Notes: generated by a model not told the origin, from the letters alone. A DNA stretch of 10,489 nt from CAYXZP01 sp964469485 (GCA_964469485.1 CAYXZP010000076.1:1-10489), one strand, 5' to 3'; numbered from the stretch's first letter, positions 1-7,959 are shown. Numbers and translations: made by a program.

Positions 1-531
1 GGCACTGGCCTCCTCGCTTCCAGCTGCGAACCCTAGGCCGGCATGGACGTCCTCGGTGTTCTCGCGGAATATGACGACGTCGAGCTTGCCGGGTTCGCGA
101 ACCGGCGCCGGCACCCCGTCGAAGTGACGAACGGGACGCACACAGGCATAGAGGTCGTGGATGTGGCGCAGCGTGACGTTGATGGAACGTATGCCGCCGC
201 CGACCGGCGTGGTAAGCGGCCCCTTGATGGCGACCTTGAACTCGGAAATGGCCTTGTTGGTCTCCTCGGGCAGCCAGGTCCCCTCGCCGTACACGCCGTT
301 CGCCTTGTCGCCGGCGTAGACCTCCATCCACGCTAGACGGCGGCGGCCCTGGTAGGCCTTGGCCACGGCGGCATCGAAGACCGAGACCGCCGCCCGCCAG
401 ATGTCGGGTCCGGTTCCGTCGCCCTCTATGAAGGGGATCACCGGTGTGTCGGGAACTATGAGCTTGCCGTCGGCGGCAGTTTCGATCACCTGCCCGCCAG
501 CGGGCACCTCAACCTGGTCGTAGCCGGCCAT
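1..531 (-). CDS. icd: NADP-type isocitrate dehydrogenase, N-terminal 177 residues (partial)
   Basis: Isocitrate dehydrogenase oxidatively decarboxylates isocitrate to 2-oxoglutarate in the TCA cycle, in the cytoplasm. The first 177 residues are present; the gene runs off the left edge, so the cofactor-binding half is not seen. It matches the E. coli Icd type: IPFIEGDGTGPDIW (residues 32-45), WMEVYAGDKA (68-77), AIKGPLTTPVGGGIRS (101-116), then N118, R122, R132 and FRENTED (155-161). S116, N118, R122, R132 and R156 line up with the E. coli isocitrate-binding residues S113, N115, R119, R129 and R153 at a constant offset of three. E. coli Tyr160 is a histidine here (H163), which is unusual. The ATG lies 16 nt after the stop of the EF-G-like gene, so it is probably the last visible operon member. 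I see no good Shine-Dalgarno before it. Family assignment is very sure; NADP rather than NAD use rests on overall likeness only. Confidence 0.95.
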   Translation of the reverse strand, partial: MAGYDQVEVPAGGQVIETAADGKLIVPDTPVIPFIEGDGTGPDIWRAAVSVFDAAVAKAYQGRRRLAWMEVYAGDKANGVYGEGTWLPEETNKAISEFKVAIKGPLTTPVGGGIRSINVTLRHIHDLYACVRPVRHFDGVPAPVREPGKLDVVIFRENTEDVHAGLGFAAGSEEASA

Positions 532-547
532 GTCGAATGCCGCGGGC

Positions 548-2623
548 TCAGTCGCCGCTATCGCGGGCCCGCTTCTCCTCGACGACCTTGGCGATGAGAT
601 GGTCGGGAAGCTCCGCATAGTGGGAGAAAGACATCTCGAAGGAACCACGGCCGCTCGTGATGCTCGTCAGGTCCGGCGCATAGCGCAGGACTTCCGCCAT
701 CGGGACCTTGGCACGGATGACCTGGTTCTCGCCCGACTGCTCCATGCCTTCGACCTTGGCGCGCCTCGAATTGAGATCGCCCATTACGTCGCCCATGCAT
801 TCGTCGGGGATCGACACCTCTAGGGAAACGTAGGGTTCGAGCAGGGCCGGCTTCGCTTCATCTATCGCGGCCTTGAAAGCCATCGAGCCGGCCACCTTGA
901 ATGCCATTTCGGAAGAGTCGACGTCGTGGTACTGCCCGTCGTAAAGCGTGACGCGGACGTCCACGACGGGGTAGCCGGCTATTCCACCTTTCTGCATGGC
1001 CTCGACCACGCCCTTCTCGACCGCGGGTATGAACCCTCGCGGAATGGCGCCGCCGTGGATCTTGTTGACGAACTCGAACCCCTTGCCGTGCGCCAGCGGC
1101 TCGACCTCGACCCTGCAGTCGGCGAACTGGCCGTGGCCGCCGGTCTGTTTCTTGAGCCGTCCGTGGGCCTTGGCCGCCTTCCTGAAGGTCTCGCGGTAGG
1201 GCACCTTCGGTGCCTTGAGGACAACCTCGACGCCGTACTTCCGAACGAGCTTCTCGCAAGCCACCTCGACATGGAGCTGACCGGAACCGGACAGCAGTAT
1301 GTCGGCCGAGCCTTCGTCGCGTTCGACGTGGAGCGCCCGGTCTTCTTCGGCCAGGCGCAGCAGACCCTGGACAGCTTTGTCCTCCTCGCCTCGTTTCTTG
1401 GCCTGGAGCGCAAACGAGATGACCGGATGGAACTCCGGGAGCGGGGAAAGCACGACCGGGTTCTTGGGGTCGCACAGAGTGTCGCCCGTCTGCGTGGCTT
1501 TGAGCTTGGCCACGGCGATGACCTCCCCCACGGTGGCCGACGATACCTGTGAATGCTTCTTGCCTTCGAGCTTGATCAGTTGGCCGAAACGCTCCTTGGC
1601 GCCGCTACGGGAGTTGAGCACCTGGGTGTCCCCCGAGACCGTGCCCGAGACCACGCGCAGCACGCTCAACTGGCCGGCGTGCTGATCGATTATGGTCTTG
1701 AACACCAGCCCGCTGAAGGGAACGCCGCTGTCGGGCTCGACCTTCGTCGCTTCGCCCTTGGCATCGGTCGCCTCGGCGGCACCGAGCTCGCAGGGAGCCG
1801 GCAAAAGGTCGACCACCGCATCGAGCAGCTGCGCGACGCCTATGTTGGCCTCCGCAGAACCCAAAAGGACCGGCACCAGGGTGCCTGAGCGAACCCCGGC
1901 CGCCCGCACCCCCGCCACGTAAGCGCCGCTGAGCCCGCCGGCCTCGAGATACTTCTCGAGCAACTCGTCGTCGCCCTCGGCGGCATCCTCGGTGATCTGG
2001 CCTTTGCGTTCCTCGAGCTCGGCGGCAATGCCCTCGGGCGCATCGCCGGTCGAGAACTTGCCGCTCTGATCGCCGTAGACATAGGCCTTGCCCGTTAACG
2101 CGGACGCCACGCCCTCAAAGGACTCACCCGCGCCGATGGCGATCTGCACCGGCTTGGCCTTCATACCGACCGCGACCAGAGCCGCCACGGTCCCACCTAC
2201 ATCGGCCTCGGCCCGGTCGAGACAGTTGATGAAGGCTACGCAGGGAAGCCCGGCCTCCCGTACCCAGGACCAGACCTTCGCGGTCTCGGCCCTCAGAGGC
2301 GCGGTCGGGTCGGCGACGAACACCACCCCGGAGGCCCCCCTCAAGGCGAAGGCGGCGTCGCACACGAAGTTGCCCTGTCCGGGCGTATCGATGAGCGTGA
2401 TCCGGTGCTTGCGCCACTCCACGTGATGGAGGCTGCTGGTCATGGTGCAGCGGCGCTTCATTTCCTCGGGTTCGGTGTCGAAGACGGAGCTTTCGTCGTC
2501 GACGCGCCCGAGACGGTTGTTGGCCCCGGCATTGAAGACGATCGCGTCGGCGACCGAGGTCTTGCCGACACCGCCCTGCCCAATTATCGCGATGGTTCGT
2601 ATCTGGGGTGCTTCGCTCGCCAA
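548..2623 (-). CDS. EF-G-like translational GTPase (paralogue with altered G motifs)
   Basis: A 691-residue protein with the full elongation factor G layout. It has a P-loop GQGGVGKTS (15-23), a switch I threonine (about T60), a G3 motif DTPGQGNF (79-86) and a G4 motif NCLD (133-136). Domain II follows at about 300-395, then domains III-V, with KKQTGGHGQF at the start of domain IV, YHDVDSSEMAFK at its tip region and MGDVMGDLNSRR in domain V. Canonical EF-G carries DTPGH and NKMD; here the catalytic histidine is glutamine and the G4 lysine is cysteine. That marks it as an EF-G-like paralogue rather than the main fusA product, which normally sits with the rps12/rps7/tuf genes. Its role (translocation, ribosome recycling or stress) cannot be read from sequence. 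The start is TTG at 2623, chosen because a GAGGAG Shine-Dalgarno stands 6 nt upstream and no better start lies before the P-loop. It follows coaX by 17 nt and precedes icd by 16 nt. Confidence 0.93.
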   Translation of the reverse strand: MASEAPQIRTIAIIGQGGVGKTSVADAIVFNAGANNRLGRVDDESSVFDTEPEEMKRRCTMTSSLHHVEWRKHRITLIDTPGQGNFVCDAAFALRGASGVVFVADPTAPLRAETAKVWSWVREAGLPCVAFINCLDRAEADVGGTVAALVAVGMKAKPVQIAIGAGESFEGVASALTGKAYVYGDQSGKFSTGDAPEGIAAELEERKGQITEDAAEGDDELLEKYLEAGGLSGAYVAGVRAAGVRSGTLVPVLLGSAEANIGVAQLLDAVVDLLPAPCELGAAEATDAKGEATKVEPDSGVPFSGLVFKTIIDQHAGQLSVLRVVSGTVSGDTQVLNSRSGAKERFGQLIKLEGKKHSQVSSATVGEVIAVAKLKATQTGDTLCDPKNPVVLSPLPEFHPVISFALQAKKRGEEDKAVQGLLRLAEEDRALHVERDEGSADILLSGSGQLHVEVACEKLVRKYGVEVVLKAPKVPYRETFRKAAKAHGRLKKQTGGHGQFADCRVEVEPLAHGKGFEFVNKIHGGAIPRGFIPAVEKGVVEAMQKGGIAGYPVVDVRVTLYDGQYHDVDSSEMAFKVAGSMAFKAAIDEAKPALLEPYVSLEVSIPDECMGDVMGDLNSRRAKVEGMEQSGENQVIRAKVPMAEVLRYAPDLTSITSGRGSFEMSFSHYAELPDHLIAKVVEEKRARDSGD

Positions 2624-2629
2624 GGTCTG

Positions 2630-2635
2630 CTCCTC
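2630..2635 (-). promoter_or_regulatory. Ribosome binding site that fixes a TTG start
   Basis: GAGGAG on the minus strand, 6 nt before the TTG at 2623-2621. It lies wholly in the 17-nt gap after the coaX stop codon. It is one of the strongest Shine-Dalgarno sequences in the operon and supports TTG as the true start of the EF-G-like gene. Confidence 0.75.
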
Positions 2636-2640
2636 TTCTT

Positions 2641-3432
2641 CTATGGCCGGTTGCGGGAATGGACGATGTGCATGCCCTCGAGGGTAAGGAACTCGTCCAC
2701 GTCCTCTATTGTCTTCGATTCAGGCGCGATCAACGACGCCAGGCCGCCGGTCGCAAGAACACGGGCCTCCGCTCCTTCATCGCGCCGTATATGCCCGACG
2801 ATCCCATCGACGAGTTCGACATATCCATAGATCACGCCGGCCTGTATGGCATTCGTCGTGTTGCGACCGATCACACGGGGGGGCCGGACCAACTCCACGC
2901 GCGGAAGCCTGGCCGTACGCATATAAAGGGCGTCCAGGGATATGCCTATGCCGGGAGCGATCACGCCGCCGAGGTACTCGCCTTTCGGCGTGACGTAGTC
3001 GAAGGTCGTCGCGGTCCCGAAATCCACGACTATCGTCGCCGCCTTGGTGCGCTCGAACGCAGCCACCGCGTTGCAGATGCGATCGGCACCGACCTCGCGA
3101 GGATTCTCGTAGAGGATGGGCATCCCGGTCTTGACCCCCGGCCCTATTACCAGCGGCTCGGCCTCGAAATAATCCCGGCACACCCGCTCGACAACCGCGG
3201 TCAGCGGGGGGACCACGCAAGCCACGACCACGTCGCTGACCCTGGGCACCTCCAGCCCGGCTGCGTGGAACAGGCTCCACACGAGCATGCCGTACTCGTC
3301 GGCACGCCGCTCGGGCTCGGTCTGAACACGCCAGTTGCGCACCAGCGCCCCGTCCTCGAATAGCCCGATGACCGTGTCGGTATTACCGACATCTATGGCC
3401 ATCAACAGTCCCGTCTCACCGCTATCGGTCAC
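2641..3432 (-). CDS. coaX: Type III pantothenate kinase
   Basis: CoaX phosphorylates pantothenate to 4'-phosphopantothenate, the first step of coenzyme A synthesis. The type III enzyme belongs to the ASKHA fold, needs a monovalent cation and is not feedback-inhibited by CoA like the type I enzyme. At 263 residues it is of usual length. Seen in order: the phosphate-binding DVGNT (14-18), the PREVGADR signature (111-118) with the catalytic Asp117, DFGTATTFD (137-145), and GGVIAPG (155-161). The start given is GTG at 3432, which shares four bases (GTGA) with the birA stop. Most CoaX proteins begin only two to four residues before the AIDVGNT motif, so the ATG at 3402 (253 aa) is a real alternative, with a weak GACGGGA about 6 nt upstream. 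The nadC-birA-coaX order is a common bacterial arrangement of cofactor genes. Confidence 0.95.
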   Translation of the reverse strand: MTDSGETGLLMAIDVGNTDTVIGLFEDGALVRNWRVQTEPERRADEYGMLVWSLFHAAGLEVPRVSDVVVACVVPPLTAVVERVCRDYFEAEPLVIGPGVKTGMPILYENPREVGADRICNAVAAFERTKAATIVVDFGTATTFDYVTPKGEYLGGVIAPGIGISLDALYMRTARLPRVELVRPPRVIGRNTTNAIQAGVIYGYVELVDGIVGHIRRDEGAEARVLATGGLASLIAPESKTIEDVDEFLTLEGMHIVHSRNRP

Positions 3433-4412
3433 GCTCGGTAATGCCCCTCGAGGCTGACGTCCCCTGCAACCACCCGGTGCGTGGCGCCATCCCCTTCTTT
3501 GACCAAAAGCGCACCGTCCCTGTCAATTCCCATGCACAGGCCCTCCAGGCTCCCGCCGGCCCGCTCGACCCTGACACGCTCGCCGTCCAGACAGGAGCGT
3601 CGCGTCCAGTGGGGCAGCAGCGTCTCGAGCCCCCCCGCGGTGAAGGATCGGTAGTGGTCCTCGAGGCGAGCCAGCAGACCTGCGGTAAAGGCGGCCCGGT
3701 CCACCCGCCGGCCGGTCTCGATGAACACCGAGGTGGCCTTGGCGCGCAAGTCCGGCAGGAAGTCGGCGTTGCGGCTGTTGAGGTTGACACCGATGCCCAC
3801 CACCACGGAACGCACCTGGTCACTCTCGGCCTCCATCTCGGTGAGTATCCCCGCAATCTTGCGATTGCCGGCCAGCACGTCGTTGGGCCATTTTATTGAC
3901 ACCTCCAACCCTTCGGCCTCCAAGGCCTCGGCCACCGCGACACCGGCGAGCAGGGAAAGCTGGGGCGCCTGGCCGGGCCCCAGCGCGGGCCTCAGAAGCA
4001 CCGACATATAAAGGTTGCGGCCCGGCTCCGACTGCCAGGTCCTCCCCATGCGTCCACGCCCGGCGGTCTGGGCATCGGCGACGACCGTGGTGCCCTCGGG
4101 GGCGTCGGCCCTGGCGGCCTCGGCGGCGAGATCGTTGGTCGAGGCGGTCGTGGCCACCGATATCAGCCGGCGCCCGAAGAGACGCGTCCGAAGATGCCGG
4201 TTCAGTTCGCGCTCGCTGATGGAGTCGGGCCTTGCCGCGAGCCTGTAGCCCTTGCCGCGCACGCTCTGCACGGCGTAGCCCTCGGACCTGAGAACCTCGA
4301 CCTGCTTCCACACAGCCGTGCGGCTCACTCCGAGGACCCCGGCCAACCGGGCCCCGGAAACGAAAGCGCCGGAAAGCTCCAAGGCTTCGAGCAGCTTGTC
4401 CTTGACGCTCAC
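3429..4412 (-). CDS. birA: Biotin--[acetyl-CoA carboxylase] ligase with DNA-binding domain
   Basis: BirA activates biotin to biotinyl-AMP and transfers it to the carrier lysine of acetyl-CoA carboxylase and other biotin enzymes. The 327-residue protein has an N-terminal winged helix-turn-helix (about 5-60; recognition helix around SRTAVWKQVEVL, wing near KGYRL), so it belongs to the two-function class that can also repress biotin genes. The catalytic domain shows TTASTND (88-94), the biotinyl-AMP loop GRGRMGR (118-124), KWPNDV (174-179), KIAGIL (185-190) and GIGVN (206-210), followed by an SH3-like C-terminal domain. The start is GTG at 4412, overlapping the nadC stop by four bases (GTGA). 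There is little Shine-Dalgarno of its own, so translation probably depends on nadC. No biotin synthesis genes lie in the window, so a repressor role is inferred only from the winged helix. Confidence 0.96.
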   Translation of the reverse strand: MSVKDKLLEALELSGAFVSGARLAGVLGVSRTAVWKQVEVLRSEGYAVQSVRGKGYRLAARPDSISERELNRHLRTRLFGRRLISVATTASTNDLAAEAARADAPEGTTVVADAQTAGRGRMGRTWQSEPGRNLYMSVLLRPALGPGQAPQLSLLAGVAVAEALEAEGLEVSIKWPNDVLAGNRKIAGILTEMEAESDQVRSVVVGIGVNLNSRNADFLPDLRAKATSVFIETGRRVDRAAFTAGLLARLEDHYRSFTAGGLETLLPHWTRRSCLDGERVRVERAGGSLEGLCMGIDRDGALLVKEGDGATHRVVAGDVSLEGHYRA

Positions 4413-5296
4413 TTTACGCGCTCGATCGTCATCGAAAGGTCGAAGGCCGGCGCCGAGTGCGTGAGCATCCCGGCCGAGATGTCAGCGGCGCCCGCGCGCG
4501 CGAAATCGGCCACGTTGTCCAGATCTACGCCCCCCGAAACTTCGACCCGGCAGCGCCCGGCGACGAGCTTGACGGCCTTGCGCACCAGCTCGGGCGTAAA
4601 GTTGTCGAACAGGATCGAGTCGGCACCGGCATCCAGCGCGTCGCGTAGCTCATCGAGATCTTCGCATTCGCACTGTATGGGCTGGTCCCGAGTGCGCATG
4701 CGCGCTACCGCCACGGCGGCTCCGATGTCGCCCGCAGCGGCAATGTGGTTGTCCTTGATCAAAATGGCGTCGAACAGCCCGCCGCGGTGATTGTGCCCGC
4801 CCCCGCAGCGCACCGCATACTTGTCGAGCACGCGGTGGCCCGGCAGGGTCTTTCGCGTGTCGAGCACGCGCGCGTCCGAACCGGTGGCCGCCACGCGCTC
4901 CACAAAGGCGGCAGTCAGCGTGGCGATGCCGCAAAGCCGTGACAGGTAGTTGAGCGCGGTGCGCTCGAGAGCCAGAAGCGCTCTCGGGCTACCGTCGAGC
5001 CCGCAGAGCTGTTCGCCCTTGCCGATGGGTTCCCCGTCCTGCCGGGAATCGGTGACGGTCAGTGTGCCGGCCTCTTCCTCGCTGCGCTCGCGCCGGCGCA
5101 TCGCCGCCAGCATCGGTTCGAGCAAGGCCATGCCGGCGACCACACCTTCGGAGCCGGCCACCACGCGGGCCCGCGCCAACAGCCCCGGCTCCACGATGGC
5201 CAGGGTGGTCAGGTCCCCCTCGCCGATATCCTCCTCGAAGCTGAGCGCCAACAAGCGTTCGAGCAGTTCGGGGTCCGCCTCGAGCTTGATGGTCAG
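4409..5296 (-). CDS. nadC: Nicotinate-nucleotide pyrophosphorylase (quinolinate phosphoribosyltransferase), probable CTG start
   Basis: NadC converts quinolinate and PRPP to nicotinate mononucleotide, CO2 and pyrophosphate in de novo NAD synthesis. From the CTG start the protein is 295 residues. It has EDIGEGDLTT near the N-terminus (22-31), ERTALNYLSRLCGIA (111-125), DTRKTLPGHR (146-155), KYAVRCGGGHNHR (159-171), LIKDNHI (179-185), the acidic pair in ECE (209-211), DNFTPE (231-236), EVSGG (252-256) and a closing ADISAGMLTHS. The first ATG/GTG/TTG in frame is TTG at 5254, which leaves only a few residues before the first conserved motif. The frame stays open upstream to CTG at 5296-5294. That CTG overlaps the valS stop as CTGA and has GGAGG exactly 6 nt before it, so I prefer it. 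The added residues (TIKLEADPELLERLL) resemble the N-terminal helix normal for the family. Function is very sure; the start is probable. Confidence 0.95.
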   Translation of the reverse strand: MTIKLEADPELLERLLALSFEEDIGEGDLTTLAIVEPGLLARARVVAGSEGVVAGMALLEPMLAAMRRRERSEEEAGTLTVTDSRQDGEPIGKGEQLCGLDGSPRALLALERTALNYLSRLCGIATLTAAFVERVAATGSDARVLDTRKTLPGHRVLDKYAVRCGGGHNHRGGLFDAILIKDNHIAAAGDIGAAVAVARMRTRDQPIQCECEDLDELRDALDAGADSILFDNFTPELVRKAVKLVAGRCRVEVSGGVDLDNVADFARAGAADISAGMLTHSAPAFDLSMTIERVK

Positions 5297-7929
5297 TGCG
5301 AGCCTCCGATCGACTCCACCCTCTCGAGGCTGCGCGCCAGCGTCTCACGCTCGCCGACCGCCTCGGCGTGCTTGTCACGCTCGCCGTCGACGATGTGTTC
5401 GGGAGCCTTTTGGAGAAATGACGGGTCATCCAATTTCTTGGATATACGGCCTATCTCCTTGTCGAGACGCCCCAATTGCTTCTTCAGCCTCGAGGCCTCC
5501 GCACCCAGGTCGACGTGTTCGGCCACCGGCATCGACACCTCGGTCCCGGCGGCCACGGCGGTGGCCGCACCCCCGTCGGGCGAGCCGTCGTACTCCACGC
5601 CGCCGAGGCCGGCCAGGCGGCGGACCAGGTCCTCGTTGGCCGCCACGACGGGGCCGGCCGGGCCTTTGCCGACCCGTAGGCTGAGCGCCACCTTGGGGGC
5701 GATGTTCATCTCCGCGCGAACGTTGCGCACCGCTCTCACCACATCGATGATGGCGTCCATCTCACGCTCGGCCTCCTCGTCGACCGGACTCTCGCCGGCC
5801 CGAGGATAGGAAGCCGCCATGATGCTTCCCGCCGCGCGGCCGTCGGGCGGCAGGCCTTGCCACAGCTCCTCGGTAACGAACGGGATGAAAGGGTGGAGAA
5901 GCCTGAGCAGGGTCTCGGCGACACAGTGAAGGATGCGCCGGCATTCGCTGGCCTGTTCACCGCCGGCGGCCAGTTCCACCTTGGCCATCTCGATGTACCA
6001 GTCGCAGAACTCGTGCCAGGTGAAGCGGTAGAGGCCCGTCACGGCCTCATTGAACAGATACCCGTCGAGGGCGGCTCCGACCTCGGCCGTGGTACGGGCC
6101 AAACGTGACATGATCCAGCGGCCGGCCAAGCTGCGGGGCTCGGCGGGTGGCGAGCAGGAAGCGACGCCGTCGTCACGGTTGATCTCGACGAATCGCATGG
6201 CGTTCCAGAGCTTGTTCACAAAATTGCGGTAACCCGCGATGCGGTCCTCGGAGAGCCGGATGTCGCGTCCCATCGCGGCAAATGCGGCCAGCGTGAACCG
6301 GAGGGCGTCGGCACCGTGCTCGTCGCTGATCTCCAGGGGGTCGATGATGGTGCCCTTGGATTTGGACATCTTGCGCCCGCCCTCGTCGCGCACCAGAGCG
6401 TGTATGTAAACGTCATTGAACGGCACGCGGTCCATGAACTCCAGCCCCATCATCATCATGCGCGCGACCCAGAAGAATATGATGTCGAAGCTCGTTACCA
6501 AGACGCTCGTCGGGTAGAAGCGCGCCAGGTCGTCGCTGCTGTCCGGCCAGCCCAGCGTGGAGAAGGGCCACAGGGCCGACGAGAACCAGGTGTCGAGAAC
6601 GTCTTCATCCTGACGGACCTCGCCGCCGCAGCCGGGGCAGACATCGAGGTCCTCCCGGCTGACATGGGCCTCGCCGCAGGGCTCGCAGTACCAGGCCGGA
6701 ATACGGTGCCCCCACCACAATTGACGCGAAACGCACCAGGGGCGGATGCGCTCCATCCAGGAGCGGTAGGTCTTGGCCCAATGCGCCGGCACGAATTTCG
6801 TGCGGCCGTCATCGACGGCCTCGAGCGCACGCGCGGCCATCGCCGAAACATCGACAAACCACTGTAGCGATATCATGGGCTCGACCGTGCTGTGGCAGCG
6901 GTAGCAGGTGCCGACGGAATGGGTGTGGTCCTCGACCCGTTCGAGCGTGCCGTCCTCGCCGAAGCGCTCGAGTAGGGCCTCGCGACACTCATGGCTCGGC
7001 ATGCCGGCGTAGGGACCGGCCTCGGCCGACATCGTCCCGTCCTCGCACATGACGGAAACGACCGGAAGACCGTGCCGCAGCCCCAGCTCGTAATCGTTGG
7101 GATCATGGCCGGGCGTGATCTTGACCGCACCCGATCCGAACTCGCGGTCCACCCAGGCATCGGCAACCACCGGAATGCGTCTGCCCGACACGGGCAACAC
7201 GATCTCGGCTCCGATCAGCGCTGAATAGCGTTCATCGTCCGGATGAACCGCAACGGCAGTGTCTCCGAGCATCGTTTCGGGCCGCGTGGTGGCGACCGAC
7301 ACGCCCCCCGAGCCGTCGGCCAGGGGGTATCGCAGGTGCCACAGATGCCCGGCGCGCTCTTCGTGTTCGACCTCGATGTCGGAAAGCGCCGTCCGGCAGC
7401 GCGCACACCAGTTGATAAGGTAGGTGTCGCGTGAGAGCAGCCCGCGCTCGTGGAGCTGCACGAACACCTCGCGCACGGCCCGCGACAGGCCTTCGTCCAT
7501 CGTGAAGCGTTCGTGTTCCCAGTCGCACGACACGCCCAAACGCTTGAGCTGTTCGGTGATGGTACGGCCGGAGGTCTCGCGCCACCGCCAGGTCCTGGCC
7601 ACAAAAGCGTCGCGCCCGACATCGTCCCGGGCCTTGCCCTCTTCGAGCAACTGCCGTTCGACGACGTTCTGTGTGGCGATGCCGGCGTGGTCGGTGCCCG
7701 GCACCCACAGGACCGCCTTGCCGAGCATCCGTTGGTGCCGGGCGATTATGTCCTGCAACGTGTTGTTGAGAGCGTGGCCCAGGTGCAAGGAGCCCGTGAT
7801 GTTGGGCGGAGGGATGACCATGGAGAAGGCCTCCTCGCCCTCGCGCGCATCCCTGGGTGCGAACTCGCCCTGATCGACCCAGCGCGCGTACCACTTCGAC
7901 TCGAAGCTCTTGGGATCGTAGACCGTCAC
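5293..7929 (-). CDS. valS: Valyl-tRNA synthetase
   Basis: A class I aminoacyl-tRNA synthetase of 878 residues that charges tRNA-Val with valine and edits mischarged threonine. Seen in order: PPPNITGSLHLGHALN with the HLGH nucleotide motif (49-52); zinc-type cysteine pairs CARC (175-178), CYRC (342-345), and CEPC with CPGC (415-418, 431-434); the editing-domain motifs TTRPETMLGDTAVAVHP (214-230) and GHDPNDY (274-280); KMSKSKG (520-526) in the catalytic core; an anticodon-binding domain at about 640-760; and a C-terminal coiled-coil arm from about 815, typical of ValS rather than IleS or LeuS. The start is GTG at 7929 (TVYDPKSFESKWY), with no Shine-Dalgarno but a -10-like element 12 nt upstream. 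It is the first gene of the operon and shares CTGA with nadC. I see no T-box leader; the upstream gap is too short to hold one. Confidence 0.97.
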   Translation of the reverse strand: MTVYDPKSFESKWYARWVDQGEFAPRDAREGEEAFSMVIPPPNITGSLHLGHALNNTLQDIIARHQRMLGKAVLWVPGTDHAGIATQNVVERQLLEEGKARDDVGRDAFVARTWRWRETSGRTITEQLKRLGVSCDWEHERFTMDEGLSRAVREVFVQLHERGLLSRDTYLINWCARCRTALSDIEVEHEERAGHLWHLRYPLADGSGGVSVATTRPETMLGDTAVAVHPDDERYSALIGAEIVLPVSGRRIPVVADAWVDREFGSGAVKITPGHDPNDYELGLRHGLPVVSVMCEDGTMSAEAGPYAGMPSHECREALLERFGEDGTLERVEDHTHSVGTCYRCHSTVEPMISLQWFVDVSAMAARALEAVDDGRTKFVPAHWAKTYRSWMERIRPWCVSRQLWWGHRIPAWYCEPCGEAHVSREDLDVCPGCGGEVRQDEDVLDTWFSSALWPFSTLGWPDSSDDLARFYPTSVLVTSFDIIFFWVARMMMMGLEFMDRVPFNDVYIHALVRDEGGRKMSKSKGTIIDPLEISDEHGADALRFTLAAFAAMGRDIRLSEDRIAGYRNFVNKLWNAMRFVEINRDDGVASCSPPAEPRSLAGRWIMSRLARTTAEVGAALDGYLFNEAVTGLYRFTWHEFCDWYIEMAKVELAAGGEQASECRRILHCVAETLLRLLHPFIPFVTEELWQGLPPDGRAAGSIMAASYPRAGESPVDEEAEREMDAIIDVVRAVRNVRAEMNIAPKVALSLRVGKGPAGPVVAANEDLVRRLAGLGGVEYDGSPDGGAATAVAAGTEVSMPVAEHVDLGAEASRLKKQLGRLDKEIGRISKKLDDPSFLQKAPEHIVDGERDKHAEAVGERETLARSLERVESIGGSH
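5303..5307 (-). promoter_or_regulatory. Ribosome binding site for nadC, inside the valS 3' end
   Basis: GGAGG on the minus strand with a 6-nt spacer to the CTG at 5296-5294. It lies in the last codons of valS. It is the main reason for placing the nadC start at CTG rather than at the TTG 42 nt downstream. Confidence 0.65.
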
Positions 7930-7940
7930 GGCGGCGGCCG

Positions 7941-7946
7941 ACTATA
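7941..7946 (-). promoter_or_regulatory. Probable -10 element of the valS operon (possibly leaderless transcript)
   Basis: TATAGT on the minus strand matches TATAAT at five of six positions. Its last base is 12 nt before the valS GTG. A normal start point 6-9 nt downstream would fall only 3-6 nt before the start codon, or on it, which fits the absence of any Shine-Dalgarno. The -35 at the expected distance (7969-7964, CTTTCT) is poor. Confidence 0.45.
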
Positions 7947-7959
7947 ACACGGAGAAGTT

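Noticed and set aside
926..1552. Plus-strand open frame of 208 codons opposite the EF-G-like gene
   Set aside because: It is the reverse of well-conserved EF-G domains III-IV, with no recognisable protein features of its own.
548..2623. Calling this gene fusA (the main elongation factor G)
   Set aside because: G3 and G4 motifs differ from canonical EF-G and the neighbours are not ribosomal protein or tuf genes, so I left the symbol empty.
2608..3363. Plus-strand open frame of 251 codons opposite coaX
   Set aside because: The minus strand encodes an intact CoaX with all motifs; this frame has no domain and is a GC-bias shadow.
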